A stretch of 64,000 nucleotides of DNA from Aurelia coerulea (Eukaryota > Cnidaria > Scyphozoa > Semaeostomeae > Ulmaridae), in assembly GCA_039566865.1 (NCBI GenBank), contig CM076959.1, forward strand, positions 17,530,501-17,594,500, written 5' to 3'. The notes beneath the pieces were generated by a model. It made no database searches. It was not told where the DNA came from and saw nothing but the letters and a program-made list of their open reading frames with translations. Below are positions 63,126-64,000 of this stretch, in pieces. A program made the position numbers and the translations under genes. The first letter of the stretch is position 1; the number at the start of each line of letters is the position of its first letter.

Positions 63126-63600
63126 AAAAGCCGATTGGGAAACCATACAAGGACATCGATAAGTCGTTGTAAATCTTCAATCAATCTTATACAATAAACT
63201 CTGCAAGGCTGCCAGAGTAAATTTTTGCAAATCGAATGAAAACATCTGTGCTCATCAGGCCATTAGTAGCTTGGGTCATACACATTATGCTAACACACAG
63301 TTCATTAGCTGTAGTGATTATTGGTGTAGGCTTCTAAACGCATTGAACTGCACAGTTTCGCTTTTTAAAAGTGAACACATAATCCGTCCAGCAGGAGAAA
63401 AGCTTTGCATGAAACGCTTAATTTCAGAGGACAGTTAAGGTCTGAAATCCTAATAGCGTCTCACGGTGAATCGAACTAGCTAAGTTGCAAGTCTAGGAAT
63501 GAGATCTTTGGAGTTCAAATTTGACAAGAAAATAAAGTTCGAAAGGTCCATATCAATACTTGAGCGTTAACGCTGTCCTGACTTTCTGCTGACAAACTGC
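63126..63600. other. No supported feature
   Basis: Nothing recognised. Confidence 0.45.
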
Positions 63601-63855
63601 AAATGACCCTTTTTTCTCTTTTTTTCAGTAATTTATTTTGCGTGGGCTGGAAGTATTTCTAGCTATTTTAAAGCTAATTTAAGAACACTATGCATGCCGC
63701 ATCCTGGCATGGGACCCCTAGTTTAACGTCCCTTCCGAAGACGGTGAGATGAGTTGTGAGTTTAGGTCTCCGAGAGGTAACCCATCCAGAGATTGACCTC
63801 ACTCGACCAAGCTTAACTTCAGTCACCTGACAAAAAATGTATCAGCCGATAGGCC
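63601..63855 (-). mobile_element. 5S-rRNA-derived SINE, copy 2
   Basis: Read on the minus strand: GGCCTATCGGCTGATAC, then GTCAGGTGACTGAAGTTAAGC, TTGGTCGAGTGAGG, TCTCTGGATGGGTTACC and GGAGACC, following the order of 5S rRNA (GTCTGATCTCGGAAGCTAAG ... CTTGGATGGGAGACC). A unique body and an A-rich tail follow (T-rich at 63607-63626). It shares the body with 29811-30205. This is a SINE3-type organisation; the sequence is too diverged to be a functional 5S gene. Confidence 0.85.
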
Positions 63856-64000
63856 ACTCCCCCCCCTATTTTCATCGTAAAACAGAGCTGACGTCAAAAG
63901 CAGTGAGGAACAAAGACAATCAATCCTTGCTATTCTACGGCATATTTGCCTGCTTCCTGGTAAATCCAGTCTGTAAGTAAATTCCCACTGTCTTCTTGCA

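Noticed and set aside
63755..63855. Functional 5S rRNA gene
   Set aside because: Too diverged and too short, joined to a repeat body and A-rich tail shared with another copy.

Overview
The window is nuclear DNA of an animal. It is AT-rich, packed with short transposons and tandem arrays, and very gene-poor. Two protein-coding genes can be supported. One is the three-exon ribosomal protein gene RPL39 (eL39, 9459-11316, + strand). The other is a single-exon class A GPCR with aminergic-type ligand-pocket residues (15669-16829, - strand). Both are metazoan genes. The GPCR style, the LINE C-terminal tails and the foldback/MITE load fit a cnidarian, probably an anthozoan, but that placement is inference; no mitochondrial or rRNA marker is present to prove it.

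Layout. 1-9400: MITE-type elements, one LINE 3' end (to 5075), and a gene-free interval. 9416-11316: RPL39, with a foldback transposon in intron 2. 11.5-15.6 kb: foldback elements and tandem repeats. 15.7-17.3 kb: the GPCR, bracketed by unrelated tandem arrays on both sides. 17.9-25.3 kb: hAT-like MITEs with 8-bp target-site duplications (TSDs), a complete 603-bp foldback element, two retroposed inserts with 10- and 13-bp TSDs, and a 1.5-kb foldback element next to a hammerhead-like core. 25.9-37 kb: satellite-like arrays (about 185 bp, exactly 127 bp, about 166 bp), a 5S-rRNA-derived SINE and another LINE 3' end. 37-46.6 kb: nested MITEs, a LINE with a TTTGA tail and a tRNA-derived SINE. 47.3-50 kb: a large tandem array interrupted by three separate inserts. 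50-64 kb: MITE copies, a 2.6-kb nested inverted repeat, a perfect 139-bp palindrome, a LINE relic and a second 5S-derived SINE.

Recurring families, with names used only here: FB1 is a foldback family with roughly 290-bp arms and a 9-bp TSD. FB2 is a foldback family with roughly 170-bp near-identical arms. T1 is a roughly 500-bp family with TA TSD and GGxTCCAAATC ends. DNA8 has CCCGGGGGGGTAC ends and an 8-bp TSD. GTAGGA is hAT-like with CAGRGACGTAGGAA ends. RepC is associated with (TATG)n. The TTAA elements are piggyBac-like non-autonomous. No transposase or intact reverse transcriptase is visible, so every mobile copy here is non-autonomous or truncated. Two inserts are remarkable for being almost nothing but terminal inverted repeats (37 and 36 bp) while still carrying clean TSDs.

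Boundaries were found by eye from inverted repeats, TSDs and copy-to-copy comparison. Those marked with a TSD are the reliable ones.
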